Of a DNA stretch of 64,000 nt, positions 25,396 to 35,789 are shown piece by piece. The notes beneath the pieces were generated by a model, which had not been told where the DNA came from, made no database searches, and worked only from the letters and a program-made list of their open reading frames with translations. Source of the DNA: Tretioscincus oriximinensis (taxonomy: Eukaryota > Chordata > Lepidosauria > Squamata > Gymnophthalmidae). Location of the stretch: the NCBI GenBank assembly GCA_022410635.1, contig JAJVDF010000230.1, positions 1,352,741 through 1,416,740 on the forward strand, given 5' to 3'. The position numbers were made by a program, and so were the translations under genes. How positions within the stretch are numbered: position 1 is the first letter of the stretch; each line of letters opens with the position of its first letter.

Positions 25396-26600
25396 CACAC
25401 AATATTATGATTGCCATTATAAACCTAAATGGAAATATCAGCTGTAGACTAAAAAAAAGTCCTAGAGATCAGGAAATTAAAGCACATGCTCAGCAAATAT
25501 TCAAAGAATATTCACCACTTCAGTGTGTGTGATTTTATCACAAAACAGTTTCAAATCAATACAGCACATATTAAACTGCAAAGTTACACAAACTGATGTT
25601 TATTAACCTTCATGCATTTTTAATGGCAGCAATGGGTCAACCTGAAACTTCCTATGCCAAGGATATAGCATAAATATCTCTTTACATTATAAGCAGTGGT
25701 GGTTTCACATAAGCATTGTATCCTTAATAGCTTCCTTAAAAAGTTTCATTATTTGATAATCAGGTGATTCAGAATTTTGATTTTATGTTCTTCTTCCTGT
25801 TAAGAAAGAGGACACTACTGTCATTGTCCAAGGCTTCTTTGTCATTGTTTGTCTAGTAGAAAATAATATACTGTTTTCCCACTGCCCATTTACCTGAGAT
25901 GGCATGAATGATTAAACAAAATCCTCTTATTTTCTTCCTTACCACACCCTGATGCCCTGGAGTACCTGTCTGAGAAGAGCAACATAAAATTATATAATAA
26001 TAATGATAGATCTGGAACAGTTGTGAACTCTACACACCTTTCTGCTCTTCCAAAGCTACACCTAAATCGTAATCATCCTACATCCATCAACCAGGTCACC
26101 ACACCTTCCATGGAAAGCCTACTACCTGTGCATTAACTTATGTCATAAAACCTTGAGGCAGGACCTCATAAAATATCAGGTACATCTGAAGTCTTATATA
26201 ATAATCACATGCTTTCTTTCATAAGAACAATGTCCTGCCAGTATTTTCCTTTCAGCAGCCAACATCCTTGTTTTTCTCCACCCTGAGGGAGAAATGTAAA
26301 CACCCTGAATAAATGCAGATTGAGGAGGTCCCCTCTCAAAGCGTTCCTAAGAGGAAGTTCTTACGGAACTNCTCTGTCTCATGATATTATAAGGGCAAAT
26401 GAGGCAAGCTGACCTGAACAACCAGAAACTGTTCTCTCATGCTTGACTAGCACTGGAACAGACAGGAAAGCAGGACTCATTTCTTTCCCTTCACTGTGAC
26501 ACCCTACTTTAAAAAGGTGGAGAAGGGTATTTCTAACCATCAACTTTAAAATGGGGTTTTAAGTAAAGTTCTGTTCAGTATACATTTCTGTAACCCTGGC

Positions 26601-26734
26601 CCTGGTCACACATTTAAACCTCTTTTAGTCCTGAAAAATGAGCTCAAATCTCTTTTTTTCTGATTTAGTCCAGCAACTATATTAAACCTATTCTCCAGAA
26701 ATGAAGAAGGCTTAAAAACAAATGTGTGACCAGG
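26601..26734. mobile_element. Miniature inverted-repeat element, family unknown
   Basis: CCTGGTCACACATTT (26601-26615) and its exact reverse complement AAATGTGTGACCAGG (26720-26734) bound a 134-bp element whose interior includes CTGAAAAATGAGCTC. The fragment at 6951-7036 shares this interior. No clear target duplication is visible. Confidence 0.65.
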
Positions 26735-27509
26735 TTCCATATTTAGCCCTTTTTTGTTTTAACAGCTTCTGACTGATCAGTTTGTGTATCCCATAAATTA
26801 GGAAATAATTGGAAAAGGATGTGGATGGATACCATTTTTGAAAGGTGTAAGTATTGCATAATAAAAATGTTACATCAAATGACGTCAGAAGGGAAGGAAT
26901 GAAAAGAGTAAATGAAATTTAAGGAATGACACAAGATATTTCAAACAAGCATTGGGGAGAGCTGGCAAGACTTGAACAGTGGGATAGATAAAGAGGAAAG
27001 AAGGTAGATACAGAATTAAGTTACCTAACTACATGCCTCTCTTTCAATATCATAAACAATTTGAGAGCATAACTGATGCATCCGATAGAAGAGCATAGGC
27101 TTGAGCAACATATTATCATATCATTTGAGAGTCTATAGTTAAATAAATCACAGTCTTATTCCCATGTGCTTCCCCCAAGGCCCTCTTGGTTGTACCACCA
27201 TTCTCAACAACAAAGGAATAACCAAATATATGATCTTCTCAATAATTGCCCTCAGGTTTTGGATTAGTTTTTCAATGAGATGCTTCTGGTACCTTTGCTG
27301 TTTTAGTTCAGAAAATCATTGAAGAAGCAACTTAACCCATCTCATTTTCAGGCACAGTTATTTTAGTGTCTCTGTTCAGCAGGACTGTTTCAGTCCTGGC
27401 CAAGATGGAAGAATAAATAAATAAATATTATTGCACTTTCTTTGTACATAATCTCCTTTTTCTTTTTGCAGCTGTGTCAGTCATCACTCTACTATAGGGT
27501 TACCACATA

Positions 27510-27510
<1 letters not shown>

Positions 27511-27564
<54 letters not shown>

Positions 27565-27806
27565 AAAAAGAAAAAGAAAAAGAAAAAGGAGGAGAAGAAG
27601 AAGAAGAAGGAGAAGAAGGAGGAGAAGAAGGAGGAGGAGAAGAAGAAGGAGAAGAAGAAGAAGAAGAAGAAGAAGAAGAAGAAGAAGAAGAAGAAGAAGG
27701 AGAAAAAGAAGAAAAAGAAGAAAAAGAAGAAAAAGAAGAAAAAGAAGAAAAAGAAGAAAAAGAAGAAAAAGAAGAAAAAGAAGAAAAAGAAAAAGAAAAA
27801 GAAAAC
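27511..27806. repeat. Compound GTA / GAA / GAAAAA microsatellite (polypurine tract)
   Basis: (TAG)n occupies 27511-27563. It is followed by AAAAAG repeats, mixed GGA/GAA to about 27698, and a regular 9-bp AGAAAAAGA array to 27806. The purine-only part is about 245 bp. It abuts the tail end of an antisense SINE (27807-28075), so it is best explained as runaway expansion of the SINE (TTC)n tail. The 187- and 113-codon ORFs over it are low-complexity artefacts. Confidence 0.92.
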
Positions 27807-28075
27807 TGGGCTCTTATGCTCCGCTTTTCTCACCTTTCAAAGGGACTCAAAGTGGCATACAAGGGTATTTTGCCTGAAGGCTTACATTCTATTTCCCCCA
27901 CCAAGCTGTGGTGGTTCCCATGTATGTACTTGCAGTCAGTTGCAATTTCTTGCAATTCATGCTTTCGATTAGCTGGGTTGGCTAGAGCTACAGTCTACTG
28001 GAAGGTGCTCATCCCTCCCCACAGGGCTTCGAAACCCGATCTCCCAGATGAGAGACCGTTTCCTAAGCTTTAATG
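27807..28075 (-). mobile_element. tRNA-derived SINE, antisense
   Basis: On the minus strand a tRNA-like head (CATCTGGGAGATCGGGTTTC with GGTTTCGAAGCCC B box near 28022-28036) is followed by the same body as 10137-10441 and the tail GTGAGAAAAGCGGAGCATAA. The first few head bases are altered. The tail runs into the polypurine array. Confidence 0.85.
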
Positions 28076-28714
28076 GACATGAAAAATCCTCTCCCCAAGT
28101 GCTACAGAAGAGCAGAAAGGTATATGCATAGTAGCCTGGTTTTTATGTGGTAACCCCATTATATTGGTATACCCATTTTAATGGTATACAGGATCTTTCA
28201 TTTAGTGTCCACAACATTCCTAAACTGATTTCAATCCACATAACTGCTAGTCAATATTTGCACACTGCAAACTCAGTCTGGCTGCAATTATTTAATATAA
28301 GAATTTCTTCATTTTTTTTAACCTGAATGTCATATTCATCTATAGGCTATGTGCAAGGCAACAAGCCCACTGTTGGTATCTTTAGCTGATCCATTCTGTA
28401 GAGATGAAGAATGAAATTTTTGTTTTATTGCTTCTTTGTTCATGAGACTTTTTCCAAGTACTGTATATACAGTACAAGCACAGAAATTGTGTTTTTCAGT
28501 GTGCATTTTAGTGTATCCTTGATGACTCTGCATTCTCATCAAACATTTCTATTGAGATTATTTTGGAAAAACAGTAAAGTAACCATCTAGTCCATCTAAA
28601 GCAGGAGACTTAGATCTAATTCACACTTGGCCTTATTCTGTTTCAGAGGCCTGCTGGCTTGAAATGGCATGTGGACATCAAGCCTCTTAGACCACTTTCT
28701 GGAACAGAATAAGG

Positions 28715-30417
28715 ACAAGTTATCTTGGATCAGTTTAAATTGTTGTGCCCTGATGATGTGGACAAGCTGCTTGTTGGGATATGGCCAACATCATGCCCTC
28801 TGGATCCTTGCCCTTCCTGGCTGATAAAAGCCAGTTGGCAGGGTATGACCAGGCGGGTCCAGGGAGTAGTGAATGCTTCTTTGAGGGATGCGGTGGTCCC
28901 ACTGGCTCTTAAAGAGGCGATGGTATGCCCTCTCCTCAAAAAGCCTTCTCTGGATCCAGAAGAGTCAAACAACTACCGCCCAGTGGCTAACATACCCTTC
29001 CTGGGCAAGATTTTGGAGAGGGCCGTGGCTGTTCAACTGCAGGCATGTTTGGAAGAAACGGATTATCTAGACCCATTTCAATCTGGCTTCAGGCCTGGTC
29101 ATAGCATGCAAACCACCTTGGTCGCCCTGGTTGATGACCTTCTCCGGGAAAGGGACAGGGGAAATGTTGGTCCTCTTGGACTCAGCGGCATTTGATACCA
29201 TTGACCATGGTATTCTCCTGGAGAGGCTACGGGGTTTAGGAGTTGATGGCAAGGCATTGCAGTGGTTCCGTTCCTATCCCCAAGGCTGCCTCCAGAAAGT
29301 GTGGTGAGAGAGTCCTGCTCGACACCCTGAGAGCTCACTTGTGGGGTTCCTCAGGGTCGATCCTCTCCCTCATGCTTTTCAACATTTATATGATGCCGCT
29401 GGGAGAGGTCATCAGGAGATTTGGAGTGAAGTGTCATCAATACACAGATGACACTCAGCTCTATCTCTCTGTTCACTCTGAATCAGGAGAGATGGTTGAA
29501 GTGCTTGACAGATGCCTGAAGGCAGCAATGGTCTGGATGGGGGCCAACAAACTGAAGTTGAATCCAGACAAGACGGAGGTGCTGTGTGTCTCTGCATCCC
29601 AGGTTCATGAAGTGAGTAGGCACCCTGTCCTGGATGTGGTTGAGTTGCCCTATAAGGGATGGTTGCAAAATCTGGGGGTGCTTCTGGATCCTTTGCTGAG
29701 ACTAGAAGATCAGGTGGAGGCAGTGGCCAGGAGCGCTTACTTCCAGCTACGTCTGGTCCACCAGTTGCGGCCACTTCTGGGCAGGGATGATCTGGCCACA
29801 GTGATCCACACTCTCGTAACTTCCAGGTTGGACTATTGTAATGCACTCTATATGGGGTTGCCCTTGAAAATGGTTTGGAAGCTGCAGCTGGTGCAGAATG
29901 CAGCAGCTAGACTGCTGGCCAGTTTGACTGGCCAGACACACATCACGCTGGTCCTGAAAGAACTGCACTGGCTGCCAATTTGCTACCGAACCCAATTCAA
30001 GGTATTAATTCTAACCTGTAAATCCTTACATAACTTGGGCCTCAAATATATAAAGGAATGCCTTCTCCCATATGAGCCTGCCCGTGCCTTAAAATCGGCA
30101 GAGGAGGCCCTTCTGACTGTACCACCACCCTCAGTGGCAGAGTGGGTGGGGACCTCAAATAGGGCCTTCTCTGTGGCAGCCCCCAGGCTTTGGAATAGTC
30201 TCCTCCTCGAAGTGCGTCAATCACCATCTCTGTGCACTTTCAGAAAATGCTTGAAGACACACCTCTTTGGCCTGGCCTTTGGCAGAGAAAACTACTGTCT
30301 CCTCCCCATTTTTAGGTATGGCTGTTTTTAATGTGTTAAAATTACGATTTTATTGTTAACCGCCCTGAGACCTACGGGTTAGGGCAGTATAAAAATGTAA
30401 ATAAATAAATAATAAGT
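28715..30417 (+). pseudogene. L2-type LINE, 5'-truncated, ORF2 reverse transcriptase pseudogene
   Basis: The largest sense LINE in the window. Frame 28725-29195 covers RT motifs: [46 protein letters not shown]. After a frame change near 29157 the next motif continues as [15 protein letters not shown], then shifts again. Frame 29243-30331 holds LFNIYMMPLGEVIRR, YTDD (29441-29452; the usual form is YADD), KLNPDKTEVL and the C-terminal domain to about 30331. The 3' end has TTGTTAACCGCCCTGAGACC, CTACGGGTTAGGGCAGTATA and an AAATAAATAAAT tail. At the CGVPQGS motif a further frame slip gives LWGSSGS. At least two frameshifts make it inactive. The endonuclease domain is absent. Confidence 0.92.
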
Positions 30418-30861
30418 GTAAATCAGACCTCATGAAAATTCATGCTATCATCTTTTTCTTATTAGTCTCTGAAGTGCTCCAAGATCCCACTTGCAAGTCA
30501 TCTGAAATGTCCTGATGGTTAAGTTTAGTTCTCTCTTACAGAGATAGACCCTTGCCATTATCTGTTCTGATCTAAAAGAGCAAAAAGCATTATCTCAGAA
30601 TAGGGCCCTAATATCTGCATAGAGTAGATTATGACATGTGGCTGATAGGCCACTTTTTCAAAATATAGCCTACTCAGTATGGAAAGGGTCAGGGACTCAG
30701 AAAATGTCTAGCTAACCACATGCTACTTGGTTATTTAGGATCAGTCTTAGCTCAGCTGCACCTACAGGTTTTCAAAAGAGCCCATATAATCATAGTGTCC
30801 TCTTATGCCAGTGTTCTGATTCCAGACTACTGGTTCATATCAGCAGTAACTGCCTTGGCAT

Positions 30862-32345
30862 AAGAACATAACATAAGAAGAGTCCTGCTGAATCGGGATG
30901 GAGCCTATCTAGTCCAGCAATCTGTCTCACACAGTGGCCCACCAATTGCACCTGGGCAGTCTGGAACAGAAGAAGGCAAAATCTTCAACTGTTCTCGACA
31001 TCCTGCAAAAGAGATTCTGCCTGTTGCTCCATCTCGGAGGCAGTATCGAGACATTTATCCTAGTAGCTGTTTATACCCTTGGTTCCCATGAACTTGTCTA
31101 ATCCTGTCTTAAACCTATTCAGACTGCTAGCTACTACCACCTCTTCTGAAAGTAAATTCCAAAGGTCGATGACCCTCTGAGTGAAAAAATACTTTCCTTT
31201 CTCTGTCCTCACTCAGTTTCAAGGAATGTCCCCTGGTCCTATTGCTGTGTGATAGAGAAAATAGTTTTTCTTTATTCACGTTATCCATCCCATGCATGAT
31301 TGTATACACCTCAATTGTGTTTCCTCTCAAACGATGTCTTTCGAGGCTGAAGAAACCTAGACGTTGCCAATGGATTTCATAAGGGAGGTGCTCCAGTCCC
31401 TTGATCATTCTTGTTGCCCTTTTCTGCACCTTCTCTAGTTCCACAATATCCCTCCTGAGATGTGGTGACCAGAACTGTATACAGTATTCCAAATGTGGCC
31501 TCACCACAGATTTATAAAGAGACAAAACAACATTTGCTGACTTGTTTTCAATTTCTTTCCTAATTATTCCTAACACTGAATTTGCTATTTTTTCCTGCTG
31601 CTGCATACTGGGTTGACACCTTCATTGAACTATCCACCTCTATGATCCTTTTTCTGCTCCATCACAGAAAGCTTGGAACCCATCAGTTGGTAGGAGTAAT
31701 TGGGGTTCTTTGCCCCAATGTGCATGACTTTGCACTTGCTAAAGTTGAAGTGCATTTGCCACTTTGTTGCCCACTCACCCAATTTCAATAGATCACTCTG
31801 AATCGCCTTGCAATCTCTTTCAGTTTTCACTACCCTGAATAGTTTAGTGTTATCTGTGAACTTGGCAACTTCACTATTTACTTCGGCATCCAAATTGTTT
31901 ATGAATATATTGAAAAGCAGAGGGCCCACTCCTGAACCCCAGAGTACTCCACTTTTCACCTTCTTCCACCCAGAGAACTGTTCATTCACTGCTACCCTCT
32001 GACTTCTGTCTTCTAGCCAGTTTCTAAACCAGGACAGGGTCTGTCCTCTTATTCCATGACTATAGAGCTTTTGTAGGAGCCTTTGATGAGGAACTTTATC
32101 AAAAACCTTCTGTAAGTCCAGACAGATAATATCAACTGGATCCCCTTTATCCACATATTTATTAACACTCACAAAGAATTCTAGCAAATTCGTAAGGCAT
32201 GATTTATCTTTGGAGAAGCCATACTGAGTTTCATTCAGCAAGGCAGAGTTTGGGACTCCTGGTTTGGGTCTGAGGTTGCTGTAAAGTGGACTAATTGTGG
32301 TTCTAAACTGTATCCTACAAATGCTATGATCAGTCCTTGTTTTCC
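30862..32345 (-). pseudogene. CR1-like LINE, antisense, ORF2 pseudogene
   Basis: Minus-strand frames 32391-31630 and 31606-31127 encode most of the RT fingers/palm and C-terminal region: ALLNETQYGFSKDKSCLTNL, CLDLQKVFDKVPHQRLLQKL, a damaged LGPLLF box (VGPLLFNIFINN), FTDNTKLF in place of FADDTKLF, and SVVRPHLEYCIQFWSPHL. A stop/frameshift separates the frames near 31620. The second catalytic Asp of the FADD box is Asn, so the enzyme is dead even apart from frameshifts. The 3' terminus is at 30862 (TCTTATGTTATGTTCTTATG on the minus strand). The N-terminal endonuclease is missing. Confidence 0.92.
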
Positions 32346-32621
32346 TCATAATAGCAGAAAACACTGCTAATGGAGAAGCTAACAATTCCAAGAGAAGGCC
32401 AATGTATATTTTGTTTTCTTTTTAAAAGTATTTCAAACATTGAAACCTTAGAAATGCAACCGTGAATTTGGGGTCTTGTTGCATCTCTTTATTGCAACCC
32501 TGGTAATTTCCGTCCCATGCTCTGTCCTTATGCTCCCAACCTATGGAAGGGTGCTGAAGAGCTCCTCTGCTGCATACACGCCTCTTTTTTCTTTTTCTTT
32601 TAACTTTCCACTGCAGATGGA

Positions 32622-32950
32622 GGCTGCATCCCCACATCATTTTATTTATTCCACTCTAACCGGATATTCCACAAAAAAGCAGTGTGGGGACAGATTTATT
32701 CCAGAATATCCATGCTTTGTTGTGGAATATGCAGTTATAGTGGAACAAATAAAGCCCTGTCCAGACGGAGCCTTATTCTGGGAAACACCTCAGGGCTGAG
32801 CTTGGCGATCTACAAGCCAGTATAGACTACGGCAGGCCCTATTCGGATATGGATATGGATTCGCATGTGGATAGCCGGCTCCTATTCTGAGGTATGGCTC
32901 AGGAAAAAGCTACGTGTGGACAGGGCCTACGTGATGTGGGGATGCAGCCA
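32622..32950. mobile_element. 329-bp inverted-repeat element with perfect 18-bp ends
   Basis: GGCTGCATCCCCACATCA (32622-32639) is the exact reverse complement of TGATGTGGGGATGCAGCC (32933-32950). Inside is a second inverted repeat (TTTATTTATTCCACT near 32643-32656 against TAGTGGAACAAATAAAG near 32738-32754) around a motif TTATTCCAGAATATCCATG. A diverged sister copy lies at 33661-33920. There is no coding capacity and no clear target duplication. I cannot name the family. Confidence 0.75.
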
Positions 32951-33009
32951 GAGGCGCCCTCAAAACATCATGCCACAGGCATCCATCACCTTCTGCTACA
33001 CTCTTATGG

Positions 33010-33500
33010 GCAGAAGCTTCACCAGCTATTATGTAGGCGAGAAGGGGATCCGCTACGTCCCACCTCCCCATGTCCCAGGGGGACCATCAGACCTTCTGCC
33101 CACTCGGCGCCCCCAGGATCATCCCTTCATCCATTCATTCATTCGCATCCCCCTCTTCCTTCCACGGGGTGGTCGCACTCACCTCCTGAAATCAAAGGGC
33201 ATGTTGGTAGCGAGAGCGCAGCGCAACCTCCCCGCCCCCCGCCCCGGATCTCAGCCGTGCCGGCCCGGCTACTCGGGCAGGAAATGACGGGACCAGCCCG
33301 CCCCGGCCAGGCCAAAGGACGCGCAGCACAAACGCATTGGGCTGCCGTCGCTTCCGCCGCTGAATTAAAGGCGAAGGCAGCAGGCGGCGCGGAGGACTCG
33401 AGGCGAGGGATCGGGAGGGATCTTGAGTGGGACCCATCAATCAAAGCGCCCGAGGCGCCTTAAAGTGNGAATAGGCTACGGAAGCCGCCGTGGAAGAAAA
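33010..33500 (-). promoter_or_regulatory. ERGIC1: CpG-island promoter region of ERGIC1
   Basis: This stretch is sharply richer in G+C and CpG than its AT-rich surroundings, especially 33200-33450. It contains a run of GC-box motifs (GGGGCGGGG-type on the minus strand) at about 33229-33247, 27-45 nt upstream of the start codon, and further CCGGGC/GCGC clusters at 33255-33430. No convincing TATA box was seen, consistent with a TATA-less housekeeping promoter. The core promoter and 5'UTR should lie between 33203 and about 33490. The exact start sites are unknown. The two + strand ORFs across this island (140 and 189 codons) are side effects of low stop-codon density and are not called. Confidence 0.8.
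33183..33202 (-). CDS. ERGIC1: ERGIC1 coding exon 1 (start codon to donor)
   Basis: On the minus strand the ATG at 33202-33200 opens six codons, MPFDFR, plus two bases (AG), and is followed at once by a consensus GTGAGT donor (33182-33177). The next exon begins with G and restores Arg7, giving MPFDFRRFDIYRKVP, which I recognise as the N-terminus of vertebrate ERGIC1 (ERGIC-32). This is a two-pass membrane protein that cycles between ER, ERGIC and cis-Golgi and associates with ERGIC2/ERGIC3. This segment is the cytosolic N-terminal tail before the first membrane span. The start context is good (A at -3). The exon sits in a CpG island with GC boxes just upstream, as expected for a housekeeping gene. 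The coding part is only 20 nt, too short for ORF finders. The transcription start and 5'UTR length cannot be fixed from sequence alone. Confidence 0.93.
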
Positions 33501-33660
33501 ATAAACAAAACTGGCTCTGTACTGAAAGTGCCTGCGTGGATCCAGAGGCTGGGGACATACAGATCAATTCCGTATTATGTTTAAGTCTAGAATAGCCTTT
33601 TCCCCACTTTTCAAAGCTACTAGACCGTCACAGGTTTCTTTTTTAAGGCCCTGTCCTCAC

Positions 33661-33920
33661 TGAGGCTACATCCACACCCACTTTATTTATTCCACTACAG
33701 TTGGATGTTCCACAATCAGGTATTGTGTGGACTGATTTATTCCAGAACATCCATGCTTTATTGTGGGATATAGTGGAATAAATAAGGGCTGTGTGGATGC
33801 AGCCTGAGTCTTATTCTAGGCTATATCTTGGAATAGGAGCCTGGCATCTACATGCTAGCGAAGACTATGCCAGGCCCTGAATGGCATCTGGATGGTCAAG
33901 CAAGCGCTATACTGAGACAC
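33661..33920. mobile_element. Second copy of the TTATTCCAGAATATCC inverted-repeat element
   Basis: The inner inverted repeat GAGGCTACATCCACACC...TTATTTATTCCACTA (33662-33696) pairs with TAGTGGAATAAATAAGGGCTGTGTGGATGCAGCC (33771-33804). It encloses ATTTATTCCAGAACATCCATG. After the right arm, similarity to the 32622-32950 copy continues (CTTATTCT...GACTATGCCAGGCCCTG) to about 33920, where it fades without an 18-bp terminus. Confidence 0.65.
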
Positions 33921-34544
33921 AACCCAGAAGTTGTGGTTTTATGACTAAAGTCACCTCGAACTCGGTGAAATTTAACTGCCGACTGAAAGTACAGGAGCAA
34001 AGGTGGTTGTTTTTTTAATTAATATGCTGTGATTGAATCACTTCAAAATATGACGTAGAACTACTGAGTGGGGTGGTGGTTAGAGATAGATGTGTTAAAA
34101 GACACAGGTCCGCATACTTGATGGAGATTGAGAACAATCTTCAGGTTATGATTGTTAAATTATCTGTAACAGAAAGCGAATTTAATTCAGGGGAGGCGGC
34201 TTCTCCAAAGTTGCACACAAGACTGCGTTCAACATAAGGTTATCAGAAAAAAGCAGGAAAACAGTGCAACATCTTCAATGCCTGTTACATTTCAGTAAGT
34301 GAAGGTTGTAATAAAACATGGGCTGATCTTTCTTTGTTAGCACATCCATTGAAGATTCAGCACTGCTCTCCTCCTTTCGTTCTCCTAACTGCTCTCAATA
34401 GCTACAGTCATAAACTCATCTCCAAGGAAGGAAGTCCTATTAAATTCAACATGAAAATAACTGGACAGGACTTGTACTATTAATTTGTGCTAAACTAAAA
34501 CTAAGCTGAGTGCTAATTGGCAACTCCTCTTACTCAGGTAAGAA

Positions 34545-34775
34545 AAAACACTGGATTAGGCCCCAACCCATATAGTCCAGCATTCTGCCTTACAGTGGCC
34601 ATTGATTGCTTCTGGGGTTCTGAAGCTGAAGGCCAACCTTCATCCACTCTTGACTTCCTGGCCAATATCCTATAGAGGTATCTTTCCTGTCTCTGATTTT
34701 CTCTGGATTACTACATGTCGCTGGGATATCATATCTGTACTGCTTCTTTAGAAAATAGCTAATTAAAGCGTCATA
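34545..34775 (-). repeat. CR1-like LINE 3' fragment, antisense, degraded
   Basis: ACACTGGATTAGGCCCCAAC, ATATAGTCCAGCATTCTGCC and TTACAGTGGCCATTGATTGC match the antisense 3'UTR pattern of the copies at 5056-5310 and 30890-31030. Strongly diverged. Confidence 0.55.
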
Positions 34776-35789
34776 GAAAAATTATGGTTAGTGAACTTCC
34801 ACTTCACATCATCCCCATGATGTATGATCCATTTCTAGCGTAGTTTGCTCAATGAGGATTACATCATTGGATAGACATTGTTGGAAGAAGGGAATGGAAC
34901 TTGCAGTGTAGCAAATATGTGCATAGAATACAAAATAAGAGTTAGGCAGAGAGGCTTTATAATTGAAAGGAGGCCTGCAAAGGAGAAATAGGAGGATGGG
35001 TTGGCTGGTAGGGAAGAAGAATATCTTGTTCTCCTTCACCTACTATCTGCATCCTGATCCGCCTCCCTGTCTCTTTCACTTCAAATGCCCTTTCCTATAT
35101 CTGGACACTATTTCTTGTCCCCTTGTAGTAACTTCTGCAATAACTCTTCCTTCTGATGCGCCAGTTCTTCTTGTCCTTTCTGATTTGCCTCATTTCTCCC
35201 TTTTACACCCTAAGACTCCTTCTTCTTATCTTTTTGCTTCCCTTTGCCTCCCTGTATCTTGCCCCTCTTTTTGTCTTTCTGATCAGTACCCAGTCTCTAC
35301 CAATTGATAGCTATTATGGCAGCAATTATTGTGAGTGGCCAAACCCTTCATTTATCAGATACGATGGTAGTAAAAGCTGAACATGAATCCTCCCCTAAAT
35401 GTTTGTGGTAGGCACTGAAATTCACTCACATCAGATTTGGCATCTAATATGGTCATATCCCACATGCCCAGCCTGATAGAGAAATAGCAATTAGCTGGAT
35501 ACTCAAACTCAGCGGTTCATTATCCAAGTAGGGAAGCTGCAGCAAAGTAAGAGGCCAATAGTTGATAGGATGCACTCTTTTGTTTGTATAAGATGGGATA
35601 ATAAAAAGAAAAATGCTCCCTCAATAGGACTCAGACACATACTATCTCAACATTTTGTTAGGAGGACTGTGGGAAGGAACAAAGGAAGGTGGAAAGAAGA
35701 AAAACCATTACTATGGTTTCCTTTTGTCTAGTTTATCGAAACAGACTGTGCTGAGGACTAAGCCTTTAATTTCTTTTTTGTAGCACTTT

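Larger units (their letters stand above)
10935..33182 (-). other. ERGIC1: ERGIC1 intron 1
   Basis: The 22,248-bp intron is bounded by GTGAGT at 33182 and CAG at 10935. Besides the repeats listed separately, it holds stretches in which I see nothing assignable: 10940-11590, 11870-12365, 13215-15380 (with a short C-run and GGGTGGGGC motifs near 13660-13720), 15645-18015, 18380-18990, 19185-20265, 21080-22675, 22740-23280, 25400-26600, 26735-27495, 28160-28710 and 30420-30860. The segment 16880-17190 has a more mixed composition and may be an old repeat. The segment 22810-23250 ends in an AATAAA-like A-rich tail and may be a degraded LINE 3' end; neither is called. No additional splice-bounded coding exon was recognised. 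Confidence 0.85.

Noticed and set aside
27510..28073. 187-codon + strand ORF and a 113-codon antisense ORF rich in Glu/Lys or Phe
   Set aside because: Translations of the GTA/GAA array and SINE body; low complexity, no start context, no splice support.
32865..33463. Two + strand ORFs (140 and 189 codons) over the CpG island
   Set aside because: High G+C lowers stop frequency. They run antisense to the ERGIC1 start exon and show no domain; the left part is the 329-bp element.
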